A stretch of DNA of 64,000 nt from Denitromonas sp. (lineage in GTDB: Bacteria > Pseudomonadota > Gammaproteobacteria > Burkholderiales > Rhodocyclaceae), in the NCBI RefSeq assembly GCF_034676725.1, contig NZ_JAUCBR010000004.1, positions 511,501 through 575,500 of the forward strand, read 5' to 3'. A program made the translations under genes and the position numbers. The notes beneath the pieces are model-generated. The model was not told the origin of the DNA. It was given only the letters and a program-made list of their open reading frames with translations, and did no database searches. This document shows, piece after piece, positions 53,777 to 62,606 of the stretch (the first letter of the stretch is position 1; every line of letters starts with the position of its first letter).

Positions 53777-55145
53777 TCAGATCGCCCGTGCCAGCTCGGC
53801 AGCCAGGCCGATATAGCTCGCCGGCGTCATCGCCAGCAGGCGCGTCTTCTCCGCCTCGGGAATCGCCAGGGTCTGGATGAAGGCGTGCAAGCCTTCCTTG
53901 GTGATGCCCTTGCCGCGGGTCAGCGCCTTGAGCTGCTCGTACGGATTCTCGACGCCGTAGCGACGCATCACCGTCTGCACCGGCTCGGCCAGCACCTCCC
54001 AGGCCTGATCAACATCCGCCACCAGCTTGGCCGGATCCGCCTCCAGCTTGCCCAGTCCCTTGAGCAGGGAATCGTAGGCCAGCAGTGTGTGGCCGAAGGC
54101 CACGCCCATGTTGCGCAGCACCGTCGAATCGGTGAGATCGCGCTGCATGCGCGAGATCGGCAGCTTCTCGCTGAAATGGCGGAACATCGCGTTCGCCACA
54201 CCCAGGTTGCCCTCGGCGTTCTCGAAGTCGATCGGGTTGACCTTGTGCGGCATGGTTCGACGAGCCCACCTCGCCTTCCTTCAGGCGCTGCTTGAAGAAG
54301 CCCAGCGAGATGTAGCTCCAGATGTCGCGGCAGGCGTCGATCAGCATCGTGTTGCAACGCGCCGTCGCGTCAAACAACTCGGCCATCGCGTCATGCGGCT
54401 CGATCTGGATGGTGTAGGGGTTGAACGTCAGCCCCAGCGACTCGACAAAGCGCTGGTTGAACCCCGCCCAGTCAAAGTCCGGGTAGGCCGACAGGTGCGC
54501 ATTGTAGTTACCCACCGCGCCGTTGAACTTGGCCGTCATCTCGACCTCGGCGATCAGCTTGCGCGCCCGCTTGAGCCGATAGGCGATGTTCGCCATCTCC
54601 TTGCCCATCGTCGTCGGGCTCGCCGGCTGGCCATGGGTGCGCGACAGCATCGGCACATCGGCCAGATCGTGCGCCAGGGCCACGAAACGCGCGATGACCC
54701 GATCCAGCGTCGGCAGCATCACCTGCTTGCGCGCATCGTTCAGCATCAGCGCATGCGAAGTGTTGTTGATGTCCTCGGAGGTGCAGGCAAAGTGAATGAA
54801 CTCCGACGCCTTCGCCACCTCGGCATTGTCGGCAAAACGCTTCTTCAGCCAGTACTCGACCGCCTTGACGTCATGGTTGGTGGTCGCCTCGATGGCTTTC
54901 ACCGCCTCGCCATCCTCCGGCAGAAAGCTCTCGACCACGCCGTCGAGCTTGACCTGGGTGGAGGTCGAAAACGGCGCCACCTCGGCAATCGCCGGCTCGG
55001 CCGCCAGGGCCTTGAGCCAGGCGATCTCGACCTTGACGCGATTGCGGATCAGGCCGAATTCGGAGAAGTGGGTGCGGAGGCCGGCGACTTTGGGGGCGTA
55101 GCGGCCGTCGAGGGGGGATAGTGCGTTGGAAAGAAGTGTCTGCAT
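53777..55145 (-). pseudogene. purB: Adenylosuccinate lyase PurB, with an apparent one-base insertion
   Basis: Ignoring one base gives a full-length 455-residue PurB. The start MQTLLSNALSPLDGRYAPKVAGL, the SRTHGQPASPTTMGKE stretch and LKEGEVGSS are in one frame. The signature loop continues in another frame as MPHKVNPIDFENAEGNLGVANAM and runs to the end. The break falls exactly inside the GSSTMPHKVNP active-site loop: the plus strand reads GTTCGAC (54255-54261) where GTCGAC would keep frame. PurB acts twice in purine synthesis, so a true loss would make the cell a purine auxotroph. A sequencing or assembly error is the simpler explanation. Confidence 0.9.
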
Positions 55146-55220
55146 TGTTGGAATAGCGGCATTTTGTTAGGCCATGATTTTAGCAGGGCTATGTAAAAAT
55201 ACGCGACTCCGACGGTGAAT

Positions 55221-55700
55221 CTATTGGCAACCTTCTGGCCTGAATTGTGGAGCAACCGTTGTCGAACAAGCCCAGGATCCATCAGCTGATCGCGCCCAGG
55301 TTACCACCCCCCCGGAAAGCAAGCTCATCACATCGTTGCCAAGCACAGCGACGATGTTGGGTGTAGCCGTTAGCGGACTGCTTACCGTTGGCACCCCCGT
55401 TCGCGCTGGCAAAACCAAACCAACCTGTGACACCCCAGAAACCAGATTCGAACCACTAAACCCGGGATCGCACTGCCCAGCCCCTAGGCCAACCGTTAAA
55501 CGGCCAATGGCAAGACACTCTTCAACAGCAGCCTTCGCAGCTCCCGACTCCATTACAACTCGGTTGACTTGAGCTCTCGCCACATAGGTTTGATACAAAG
55601 GAATAGAAATTGCTGCCAATATCCCGATCACGCTAACCACAACCATCAGTTCGATAAGGGTAAAGCCCTTAAAAAAAAACTTAGCCGTCTCTCCCCTCAT
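55221..55700 (-). CDS. Type IV pilin-like protein (second copy)
   Basis: 159 residues. The prepilin leader MRGETAKFFFKG is cut before FTLIELMVVVSVIGILAAISIPLYQTYVARAQ, with the usual Glu at +5. The C-terminus has a Cys pair (WACSTTVAPQFRPEGCQ), as in its neighbour. It is clearly paralogous to the upstream pilin (same length, ends) but its codons look more AT-rich, and it follows a terminator, so it is probably expressed less. GGAGGGCGT precedes the ATG at 55700. Confidence 0.88.
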   Translation of the reverse strand: MRGETAKFFFKGFTLIELMVVVSVIGILAAISIPLYQTYVARAQVNRVVMESGAAKAAVEECLAIGRLTVGLGAGQCDPGFSGSNLVSGVSQVGLVLPARTGVPTVSSPLTATPNIVAVLGNDVMSLLSGGVVTWARSADGSWACSTTVAPQFRPEGCQ

Positions 55701-55712
55701 ACGCCCTCCAAG

Positions 55713-55743
55713 AAAAAAGAGGCCGCTTAACCTCAGCGACCTC
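55713..55743 (-). terminator. Intrinsic terminator between the two pilin genes
   Basis: Stem GAGGTCGCT / AGCGGCCTC (one G-T wobble), loop GAGGTTA on the minus strand, then TTTTTTC. The T-run abuts the ribosome site of the second pilin, so downstream expression depends on readthrough or its own promoter. Confidence 0.75.
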
Positions 55744-55795
55744 TCTTCCTATCAATAAATGCCGCCTAAAATACAACCTAGGCAATATTGATTAA

Positions 55796-56275
55796 TTACT
55801 GGCACCCTGCCGGGCGGAGATTGTTTGCAACGTTAGTTGTACATACCCAAGCCCCGGACGCCGCATCGCGCGACCACGTCAGGGTGCTACCAGAAATTAC
55901 CGCAGCAGCAGCGTTTCCGAACGTAGCGGTGATTGTTGCCGGGTCAGCACCCAGCGCAGCAACCTGAGGAACACCAGTATTCGCCGGAAGAACTAGGCCA
56001 GTTTGCGATGCACCAGCAACCAACGTCGAACCAGTCGCCCCCGGATCACATTGGCCAACGCCAGCACCAACAACGATACGACCGTTGTTAATGCAGTCTT
56101 CGACAGCCGTTTTAATACTGCCGGATTCCGACATCACGCGGTTCACCTGGGAGCGCGCCACATATGTCTGATACTGCGGAATCGCGATCGCCGCCAAAAT
56201 ACCGATAATCGCCACAACGATCATCAGTTCGATCAGGGTGAAGCCCTGCTGGGCGCGCTTGATAGTCTTATTCAT
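55796..56275 (-). CDS. pilA: Major type IV pilin PilA
   Basis: 159 residues. The leader MNKTIKRAQQG is cleaved before FTLIELMIVVAIIGILAAIAIPQYQTYVARSQVNRV, with Glu at +5, and a C-terminal disulfide candidate (WVCTTNVANNLRPAGCQ). It forms the pilus fibre for twitching and surface attachment. A sigma-54 element (56337-56352) lies 62 bases upstream, the expected PilR-type control. Confidence 0.93.
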   Translation of the reverse strand: MNKTIKRAQQGFTLIELMIVVAIIGILAAIAIPQYQTYVARSQVNRVMSESGSIKTAVEDCINNGRIVVGAGVGQCDPGATGSTLVAGASQTGLVLPANTGVPQVAALGADPATITATFGNAAAAVISGSTLTWSRDAASGAWVCTTNVANNLRPAGCQ

Positions 56276-56336
56276 GGTCGTGCTCCTCGGTGAGAGATTC
56301 GGTCAGACACGGATTGGATCCGCTCGGGAGTAGCTA

Positions 56337-56352
56337 TGCACTGGACGTGCCA
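56337..56352 (-). promoter_or_regulatory. Sigma-54 (-24/-12) promoter of pilA
   Basis: On the minus strand TGGCAC-GTCCA-GTGCA matches the TGGCAC-N5-TTGCA consensus with a single difference, with GG and GC ten bases apart. Initiation is expected near 56325, about 50 bases before the pilA ATG. Confidence 0.75.
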
Positions 56353-56484
56353 GTTTTCACAAAAACAAGAAAAGCGTAGCATTTTCAATAGCCTGCGACG
56401 GCAGTGTATTTTTATGCGTGACGCACTTCACGGCCTGACATGCCGAGAAGTGACGATTTACGTCACCCACGCTGACGTCATACG

Positions 56485-58839
56485 TCAGCGCATGCAGACC
56501 TTGCGGACCTGTTTGATGTCGGTGGTGCCGTCGAGCACTTTCTCGATGCCATCCTGACGCAGGGTGCGCATGCCTTCGTTCAGGGCGAGCACCAGCAGGT
56601 CGGCGACACGGGCGTGTTCCTGGATGAGTTTCTTGGCGCCGTCGGAGCCGAGCATGAGTTCGTGCAGGCCGACGCGTCCGCGGTAGCCGTTGGTGCAGTC
56701 GGCACAGCCGACGGCCTTGTAGAGGGTGAACTGGCCATCCTTGTTCGCAAAATCTTGCTGCCAGCGGCGGGCGACGGCCTTGCGGGCGGCCTCGGCGTCG
56801 GCAACAAAGGGGGGGGTGCTCTGCAGATCGATACAGTACTCGTCGAGCAGGCTGGAGAGTTCGTCGCTGCCGGGGTGGTAGGGGCTCTTGCACTTCGGGC
56901 ACAGGCGTTTGGCAAGGCGCTGGGCGAGGACGCCGAGCAGGGCGTCGGCGAAGTTGAAGGGATCCATGCCCATGTCGAGCAGGCGGACGATGGACTCGGG
57001 CGCGCTGTTGGTGTGCAGGGTGGAGAACACGAGGTGGCCGGTGAGCGAGGCTTCGAGGCCGACGGAGACGGTTTCACGGTCGCGCATTTCGCCAACCATG
57101 ATCACGTCGGGGTCGGCGCGGAGGAAGGCGCGCATCATGGTGGCAAAGTCGAGGCCGGCCTTGCGGTTGACCTGCACCTGGCGCAGGCCTTTCTGGGTGA
57201 TCTCGACCGGGTCTTCGGCGGTCCAGATCTTGGTCTCCGGCGTGTTGATGTGGCCGAGGATGGAGTGCAGCGTGGTGGTTTTACCGGAGCCGGTGGGGCC
57301 ACACACGAAGAAGATGCCGTAGGGCTGGGCAATGGCGCCCTTGAGGCGTTCGAGGTTGTGCCGCGACAGGCCGAGCTTGTCGAGCGGGATGGGCTCGCTG
57401 TTGGCGAGGATGCGCATCACCACGTCTTCCATGCCGCCCGCAGTGGGAATGGTGGCGACCCGCAGTTCGATGTCGAGCGCGGCGTACTTGCGGAACTTGA
57501 TCTTGCCGTCCTGCGGCTTGCGACGCTCGGAGATGTCGAGGTCGCACATGATCTTGATGCGCGTGACCAGCGGGTTGCGGTAGCTGGCCGGGACTTCGAT
57601 GTAGGGCACCAGGGTGCCGTCCTTGCGGAAGCGGATCAGCGTCTTGACCTTGCCGGGGCGCGGTTCGATGTGGATGTCCGATGCGCCCTGCTTGTAGGCG
57701 TCGATGATGACCTTGTTGACCAGCTTGACCAGTTCGTTATCGGCAGCGGCGGTCAGGTCTTCGGCCACCGAGCCGTCCTGGTCCTCCTCGGACAAATCGG
57801 ACAGCAGGTCATCGACCGAGCCCAGATCGAGGCTGGCCTCGAAGAACTGGTCGACCGTCTTGTTGAAGTCCCGGTGCGTGGTGGCGCGGAAGGCGATCTT
57901 CTTGTTCGGGAATACGTTGTGGGCCACCCGGGAGGCGCGGGTCTGCTCGGGGTCGGTCGCCATCACGATGATGCCTTCCTCGGTTTCCTCGAGCGGCAGC
58001 CAGTGGCTTTGCTCAACGAAGTCGCGCTTGATGTTGCGCAGCAGGTCGACGGGCTTGATCCGGTCGCCGCGGAAGGGCTCGTAGGGCACGCCAAAGCAGC
58101 GGGCCACCGCGTCGCCCACGTCGGCGAGCGCCAGCCCCATGTCATCGACCAGCACCTCCTCGGTGGTCACCTTGCGATCACGCGCCTTCGCGCCGGCGGC
58201 TTCGAGCTCCTGTGCCGACAACTGGCCATTGGCCACCAGCAGGTCGTAGCGGGACCGTGGCTTGCCCTGTTTGCGGGCGCGCTGCGCGAAGGCCACGCCG
58301 AGCGTCTGGGCCAGGCCGAGCAGGCCTTCCTCGGCCACGGGCGAGAAGGGTTTGCCATCGGTGGCGTTGATGAGCTGGAGCACGCCGAGCAGCTCGCCCG
58401 CCTCGGAGGCGAGGATGGGCGTGACCAGCATTTGCCGGCTGTGGTAGCCGGTGACCTCGTCGACTTCCTTGCGAAACTCGAGCTTGGGCGAAATCGCCTT
58501 GAGTGCCTGCGCGTCATACACATCCGGCAGGTTCAGCATCTTCTTGGTGTAGGCGACATAGCCGGCCACACTGTTTTCGGAGATCGGCAGGCGAATGCTG
58601 TTGACCGAATGCAGGCCCGTCTTCACCTTGGAGACGATCGCGGTGCGCGACTCATCCAGCGTGTAGATGGTCAGCCGCTCGGCGCTGAACAAGTCGCACA
58701 GGTCGGCCGACAGTTCGAAGATGATCTCGTCGATGTTCTGGGTGGCGTGAATCCGGTTGGTCACCGCCTGCAAGCCCTTGAAAAAGGCGAGGCGGCTGGT
58801 CACATCCCCGCTCGAGAGGGTTTTGCCGGAAGCTTTCAT
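56485..58839 (-). CDS. GAF-domain-containing GspE/PilB-type secretion ATPase
   Basis: 784 residues, longer than a typical PilB (about 570). Residues 20-190 form a GAF domain (ATQNIDEIIFELSADLCDLFSAERLTIYTLDE). A GspE N-terminal domain follows (LPLEETEEGIIVMATDPEQTRA), then the ATPase: Walker A GPTGSGKTTTL, an Asp box, Walker B region, FSTLHTNSAPESIVRLLDMG, and the tetracysteine zinc-binding CPKCK...CADC. The ATG at 58839 is preferred over one nine codons earlier. Adjacent pilin genes point to pilus extension, with the GAF adding ligand sensing. Confidence 0.88.
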   Translation of the reverse strand: MKASGKTLSSGDVTSRLAFFKGLQAVTNRIHATQNIDEIIFELSADLCDLFSAERLTIYTLDESRTAIVSKVKTGLHSVNSIRLPISENSVAGYVAYTKKMLNLPDVYDAQALKAISPKLEFRKEVDEVTGYHSRQMLVTPILASEAGELLGVLQLINATDGKPFSPVAEEGLLGLAQTLGVAFAQRARKQGKPRSRYDLLVANGQLSAQELEAAGAKARDRKVTTEEVLVDDMGLALADVGDAVARCFGVPYEPFRGDRIKPVDLLRNIKRDFVEQSHWLPLEETEEGIIVMATDPEQTRASRVAHNVFPNKKIAFRATTHRDFNKTVDQFFEASLDLGSVDDLLSDLSEEDQDGSVAEDLTAAADNELVKLVNKVIIDAYKQGASDIHIEPRPGKVKTLIRFRKDGTLVPYIEVPASYRNPLVTRIKIMCDLDISERRKPQDGKIKFRKYAALDIELRVATIPTAGGMEDVVMRILANSEPIPLDKLGLSRHNLERLKGAIAQPYGIFFVCGPTGSGKTTTLHSILGHINTPETKIWTAEDPVEITQKGLRQVQVNRKAGLDFATMMRAFLRADPDVIMVGEMRDRETVSVGLEASLTGHLVFSTLHTNSAPESIVRLLDMGMDPFNFADALLGVLAQRLAKRLCPKCKSPYHPGSDELSSLLDEYCIDLQSTPPFVADAEAARKAVARRWQQDFANKDGQFTLYKAVGCADCTNGYRGRVGLHELMLGSDGAKKLIQEHARVADLLVLALNEGMRTLRQDGIEKVLDGTTDIKQVRKVCMR

Positions 58840-58933
58840 GGCGCTCGATCCCTGCACTAGAGGCATTGGTACGCCGGCGCGTGCGCGCCGGATCGTGACA
58901 TTCTAGCGGCATCCGGCCTTGCTGAGGCAGCGC

Positions 58934-59701
58934 TCAGAAACTCAGGACCTGTCCATTGGTGAGCATCGTCGGCTGCAGCGCTCCGCCGTACATGCCGATC
59001 TGCGCCATGGTGCGCTCACCATGCCCGGGCTTGAGGTGGCTGATATGCACCTCCGGGCGGCAGCTCAGCGCGTCCAGAAAATTCGCCAGCAGGCTGGGGC
59101 ACAGATGACGCGAGGCCATCGCCAGGCCATGCTGCGCGTCGGAAAACGCCGTCTCGATCACCAGGTGGCGAAGGGCCGGCTGGCTGTTGATGGCGTCGAT
59201 CAGTGGTGGGCAATGGGTAGTATCGCCCGTGTAGATCAGCTGGCCATCGCCGCTGTCCAGACAATAGGCCACCGCGGGGACCGTATGCAATGCAGGCAAG
59301 GCGGTAATCCGCCGGCCATCGAGAGCCACGGCTTCGCCAACTTTGAGCACCTGGAAGCGCATGAACGGCCGGTGGCGATCGGGGATGGCGCTGAAATCGG
59401 GCCACACCAGCCAGTTGAAGATGTGGGAGCGCAGGATGCGGATGGTCTCGACCGTGCCATAGACCGTAATCGGCGAGCGACGGTCGTTGCCAACGGTGTC
59501 GACCAGCAGCGGGATGAAGCCGATGTGGTCGAGGTGCGCATGCGTGACGAAGATATGGTCGATGCGCAGCAACTCGTCGTAGCCGAGAACGCCCACGCCG
59601 GTGCCGCCGTCGATCAGCACATCGTCGTCCACCAGAAACGCAGAGGTCCGCGCCTCCTGGCCGCCAATGCCGCCGCTACACCCCAATACCCTGAATTTCA
59701 T
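58934..59701 (-). CDS. MBL-fold metallohydrolase, class II cyclic-nucleotide phosphodiesterase-like
   Basis: 255 residues with the metallo-beta-lactamase motif THAHLDHIGFIPLL near residue 53 and a later YTGDTTHCPPLIDAINSQPALRHLVIETAFSD. The order and the ISHLKPGHGERTM ending fit class II (PDE1-type) cAMP phosphodiesterases. The N-terminus begins directly with the fold. Cytoplasmic. It could hydrolyse cAMP and so modulate CRP-type control, but substrate is not proven by the sequence. Confidence 0.8.
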   Translation of the reverse strand: MKFRVLGCSGGIGGQEARTSAFLVDDDVLIDGGTGVGVLGYDELLRIDHIFVTHAHLDHIGFIPLLVDTVGNDRRSPITVYGTVETIRILRSHIFNWLVWPDFSAIPDRHRPFMRFQVLKVGEAVALDGRRITALPALHTVPAVAYCLDSGDGQLIYTGDTTHCPPLIDAINSQPALRHLVIETAFSDAQHGLAMASRHLCPSLLANFLDALSCRPEVHISHLKPGHGERTMAQIGMYGGALQPTMLTNGQVLSF

Positions 59702-59830
59702 TGTTGAAGCCCGCGCCCGGCACGTGTGCCGCCCATCGGGGATGCCCCGGATCCGTCGAGGCTAGCATCCTGCGCCGCCCGCCACCGAGAACTACGTCAC
59801 GGCCCGGCAAGCGCGCGCAGCGCGCGGCAC

Positions 59831-60628
59831 TCAAGCGTCATTGCGCAGGAAAAATTCCATCTTGACCCCGGCGATCTCGATGATGTCGTGATCGCCCAGG
59901 TGGTGGGCCTGCGCGCCAAGCGGCGTGCCGTTGACCACCGGGAAGCTGGAGCCTTCGACATGGGTGATGAAATAGCCGTGCGGACGCCGCGTGATGACCG
60001 CGACCTGGACCCCGGGTTTGCCCAGCGTGGTCAGCGATTTCTTCAGCTCCAGCTCGCGCCCGACGTTCGGCCCCGACAACACCTGGATCATGCCGGCCCC
60101 ACTCTCACTCGCCGGCGGCGGCGACGGTTTGGCAGGCGGAGGCTTGGTGCCCGCCGCGGCGCCGGCACGGTCGAGGATCTGCGTTGCCTCGGCGTCGATG
60201 GCGTCGAGTGCATCATCCGCCCCGACCACGGTGTCGGTCGCCGCCACATCGGGCACGGCAACATCGACTTCCGGTTCGGCCATGACCGGCTTGAGCGCCG
60301 CAGTGTCGACAAAATCGGTCAGCGGGCCGGAGGCGGCCACGGGGTCGACCACGAACTTGATGCGGTACTTGCCCAGCTCGACCACATCATTGTTCTGCAG
60401 CGCGCACTTCTTGACCGGCTGGCCATTGACGTACGTGCCGTTGGTGCTGTTGCGGTCTTCGAGGAAGGCATCGTCAAGGATGGCGGTGATCACCGCATGC
60501 TCACCGCTGATCGCCAGATTGTCGATCTGGATATCGTTGTGCGGCTTGCGCCCGATCGTCGTCCGCTCCTTGGTCAGCGGAATTTCCTTGAGCACCAGCC
60601 CGTCCATGCTGAGGATCAGTTTCGGCAT
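59831..60628 (-). CDS. Double FHA-domain protein
   Basis: 265 residues. FHA 1 (about 1-95) has the TTIGRKPHNDIQIDNLAISGEHAVI and STNGTYVNG core. A Pro/Ala/Asp-rich linker (about 100-175) follows, then FHA 2 (about 178-262) with LGKPGVQVAVITRRPHGYFITHVEG and a less canonical core. FHA domains bind phosphothreonine. It lies 32 bases downstream of the PP2C phosphatase, a common pairing in Ser/Thr phosphosignalling; no kinase gene is seen here. Confidence 0.88.
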   Translation of the reverse strand: MPKLILSMDGLVLKEIPLTKERTTIGRKPHNDIQIDNLAISGEHAVITAILDDAFLEDRNSTNGTYVNGQPVKKCALQNNDVVELGKYRIKFVVDPVAASGPLTDFVDTAALKPVMAEPEVDVAVPDVAATDTVVGADDALDAIDAEATQILDRAGAAAGTKPPPAKPSPPPASESGAGMIQVLSGPNVGRELELKKSLTTLGKPGVQVAVITRRPHGYFITHVEGSSFPVVNGTPLGAQAHHLGDHDIIEIAGVKMEFFLRNDA

Positions 60629-60660
60629 CGTATCGTCCGTCCACTCCCGGGAGGCCCCGG

Positions 60661-61437
60661 TTACGTCCTGCGGGCCGGAAACGGCTGCAGCACCTTGATC
60701 AAAACCACGGTGATGTTGTCACGGCCACCCCGGTCATTGGCAAGCTGGATCAGATGATCTGCCGCCAGCGCCAGATTAGCGGACAAGGTCTCGCACACCA
60801 ACGCGATATCGGCATCCTCGAGCATGTCCGTCAGTCCGTCGGAGCACATCAGGTAGACATCGCCCGGCCGGACCTCGTGCAATGCCACATCGGGCACCAC
60901 CGCCGGCTCGACACCCAGCGCCCGCGTGAGCAGGCTGCGCCCCGGCGCCACCCGTGCCGCATCAGCGCTCATCATGCCGCCATCGACCTGCTCCTGCAAC
61001 AAGGAATGGTCACGCGTCAGCTGCACCAGTTCGTCGGGACGGTAGCGGTACATCCGCGAGTCACCGACATGCGACACCAGCAAGGTGTTGTCATGAAAGC
61101 GCGACGCCACCACGGTCGAGCCCATGCCGTGCAACTCGCGGTCCTTGCGCGCTGCGGCAATCACCTCGGTATTGGCCCGCGAGGTGGCCTGGCGCAACTC
61201 GGCAAGCATCTGCGACACGGTCGTCGCCTCGCTGGCGCGCAAGCTCCCCGCCAGAGACTCGACCACCAGCCGCGATGCCACATCGCCACCCTGGTAGCCA
61301 CCCATGCCGTCGGCAAGCACCGCCCAGCGCGATGCGTCATCAAAGAGGCACGCATCTTCATTGCGCTGACGCAAGCGGCCCGTATCGCTCCGCGAGGCCA
61401 TCAACAATGCGGCCATCTCCTGTTTCGGGGAATCCAT
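60661..61437 (-). CDS. PP2C-type serine/threonine protein phosphatase
   Basis: About 258 residues from the ATG at 61437 (alternatives at 61482 and 61509). PP2C motifs are all present: RQRNEDACL, ADGMGGYQGGDVAS, SHVGDSRMYRYR, MCSDGLTDML and GGRDNITVVLI, so the two-metal site should be intact. It probably dephosphorylates the partner recognised by the FHA protein downstream. Confidence 0.88.
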   Translation of the reverse strand: MDSPKQEMAALLMASRSDTGRLRQRNEDACLFDDASRWAVLADGMGGYQGGDVASRLVVESLAGSLRASEATTVSQMLAELRQATSRANTEVIAAARKDRELHGMGSTVVASRFHDNTLLVSHVGDSRMYRYRPDELVQLTRDHSLLQEQVDGGMMSADAARVAPGRSLLTRALGVEPAVVPDVALHEVRPGDVYLMCSDGLTDMLEDADIALVCETLSANLALAADHLIQLANDRGGRDNITVVLIKVLQPFPARRT

Positions 61438-61657
61438 CAAACCACCATGCTCTCCGGGCAACAGCCTTGCCGCCCCTGCCATCAGCCCTGACCCGGTCTT
61501 CGCCAACATTGCATGGCGACACCCTACTTACGGCACCTGGCCGCAAGACTTCACCGTCGCAGAAAACAACGGCCACACATTTTCACACAACCGCCGCACT
61601 TTTCGCGCCAAAAAATATAACGAAAGTCTGAGATTGACGTGGCCCTGCACAAACAAA

Positions 61658-61679
61658 AACGCCGGCTTGCGCCGGCGTT
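61658..61679 (-). terminator. Intrinsic terminator after sucD
   Basis: Stem AACGCCGGC / GCCGGCGTT with a 4-base loop, followed on the minus strand by TTTGTTTG. It lies 22 bases past the sucD stop and closes the sucCD unit. Confidence 0.85.
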
Positions 61680-61700
61680 CCTGATCCGAGAGGCGGATGC

Positions 61701-62594
61701 TCAGAGCTTGGCTTTGAGCAGCTTGGCCATTTCGGACGGGTTGCGCGTCACGGTGAAGCCGCACTCCTCCATGATGGCGAGCTTGGCATCGGCGGTATCC
61801 TCGCCGCCCGAGATCAGCGCACCGGCGTGGCCCATGCGCTTGCCTGCGGGTGCCGTGACACCGGCGATGAAGCCAACCACCGGCTTCTTCATGTTGTCCT
61901 TGCACCAGCGTGCGGCTTCGGCTTCGTCCGGACCGCCGATCTCGCCGATCATGATGACCGCATCGGTATCGGGATCGTCATTGAACATGCGCATCACGTC
62001 GATGTGCTTGAGGCCGTTGATGGGGTCGCCACCAATACCGACCGCCGACGACTGGCCCAGACCGATTTCGGTCAGCTGTGCCACCGCTTCGTAGGTCAGC
62101 GTACCGGAACGGGACACCACGCCGATACGGCCCTTGCGGTGGATGTGACCCGGCATGATGCCGATCTTGATTTCGTCCGGCGTGATCAGGCCCGGGCAGT
62201 TGGGGCCGAGCAGCAGGGTTTCCTTGCCACCGGCTTCGACTTTCTGGCGCATCTTGTTGCGCACGGCCAGCATGTCGCGAACCGGGATGCCTTCGGTAAT
62301 GCAGATGGCCAGATCGATGTCGGCCTCGCAGGCTTCCCAGATCGCGGCAGCCGCGCCCGCGGGCGGCACATAGATGACCGACACGGTGGCGCCGGTCTCG
62401 GCGGCGGCTTCTTTCACCGAGGCGTAGATGGGCACACCGAAGATGGCCTCGCCGGCCTTCTTGGGATTGACACCGGCGACGAAGCAGTTCTTGCCGTTCG
62501 CGTACTCGATGCACTTCTCGGTGTGGAACTGACCGGTCTTGCCCGTGATGCCCTGGGTGATGACCTTGGTGTCTTTGTTGATCAGGATAGACAT
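61701..62594 (-). CDS. sucD: Succinyl-CoA synthetase alpha subunit
   Basis: 297 residues, full length. MSILINKDTKVITQGITGKTGQFHTE and a CoA-binding Rossmann fold come first. The phospho-histidine motif GHAGALISGG lies near residue 255. With SucC it interconverts succinyl-CoA and succinate with nucleotide formation in the TCA cycle. ATG 62594 lies 12 bases after the sucC stop. Confidence 0.97.
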   Translation of the reverse strand: MSILINKDTKVITQGITGKTGQFHTEKCIEYANGKNCFVAGVNPKKAGEAIFGVPIYASVKEAAAETGATVSVIYVPPAGAAAAIWEACEADIDLAICITEGIPVRDMLAVRNKMRQKVEAGGKETLLLGPNCPGLITPDEIKIGIMPGHIHRKGRIGVVSRSGTLTYEAVAQLTEIGLGQSSAVGIGGDPINGLKHIDVMRMFNDDPDTDAVIMIGEIGGPDEAEAARWCKDNMKKPVVGFIAGVTAPAGKRMGHAGALISGGEDTADAKLAIMEECGFTVTRNPSEMAKLLKAKL

Positions 62595-62606
62595 TCGAAA
62601 CTCTCC

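Noticed and set aside
56614..58860. Long plus-strand open frame opposite the GAF-PilB gene
   Set aside because: The opposite strand encodes complete ATPase motifs; this frame is a composition shadow.
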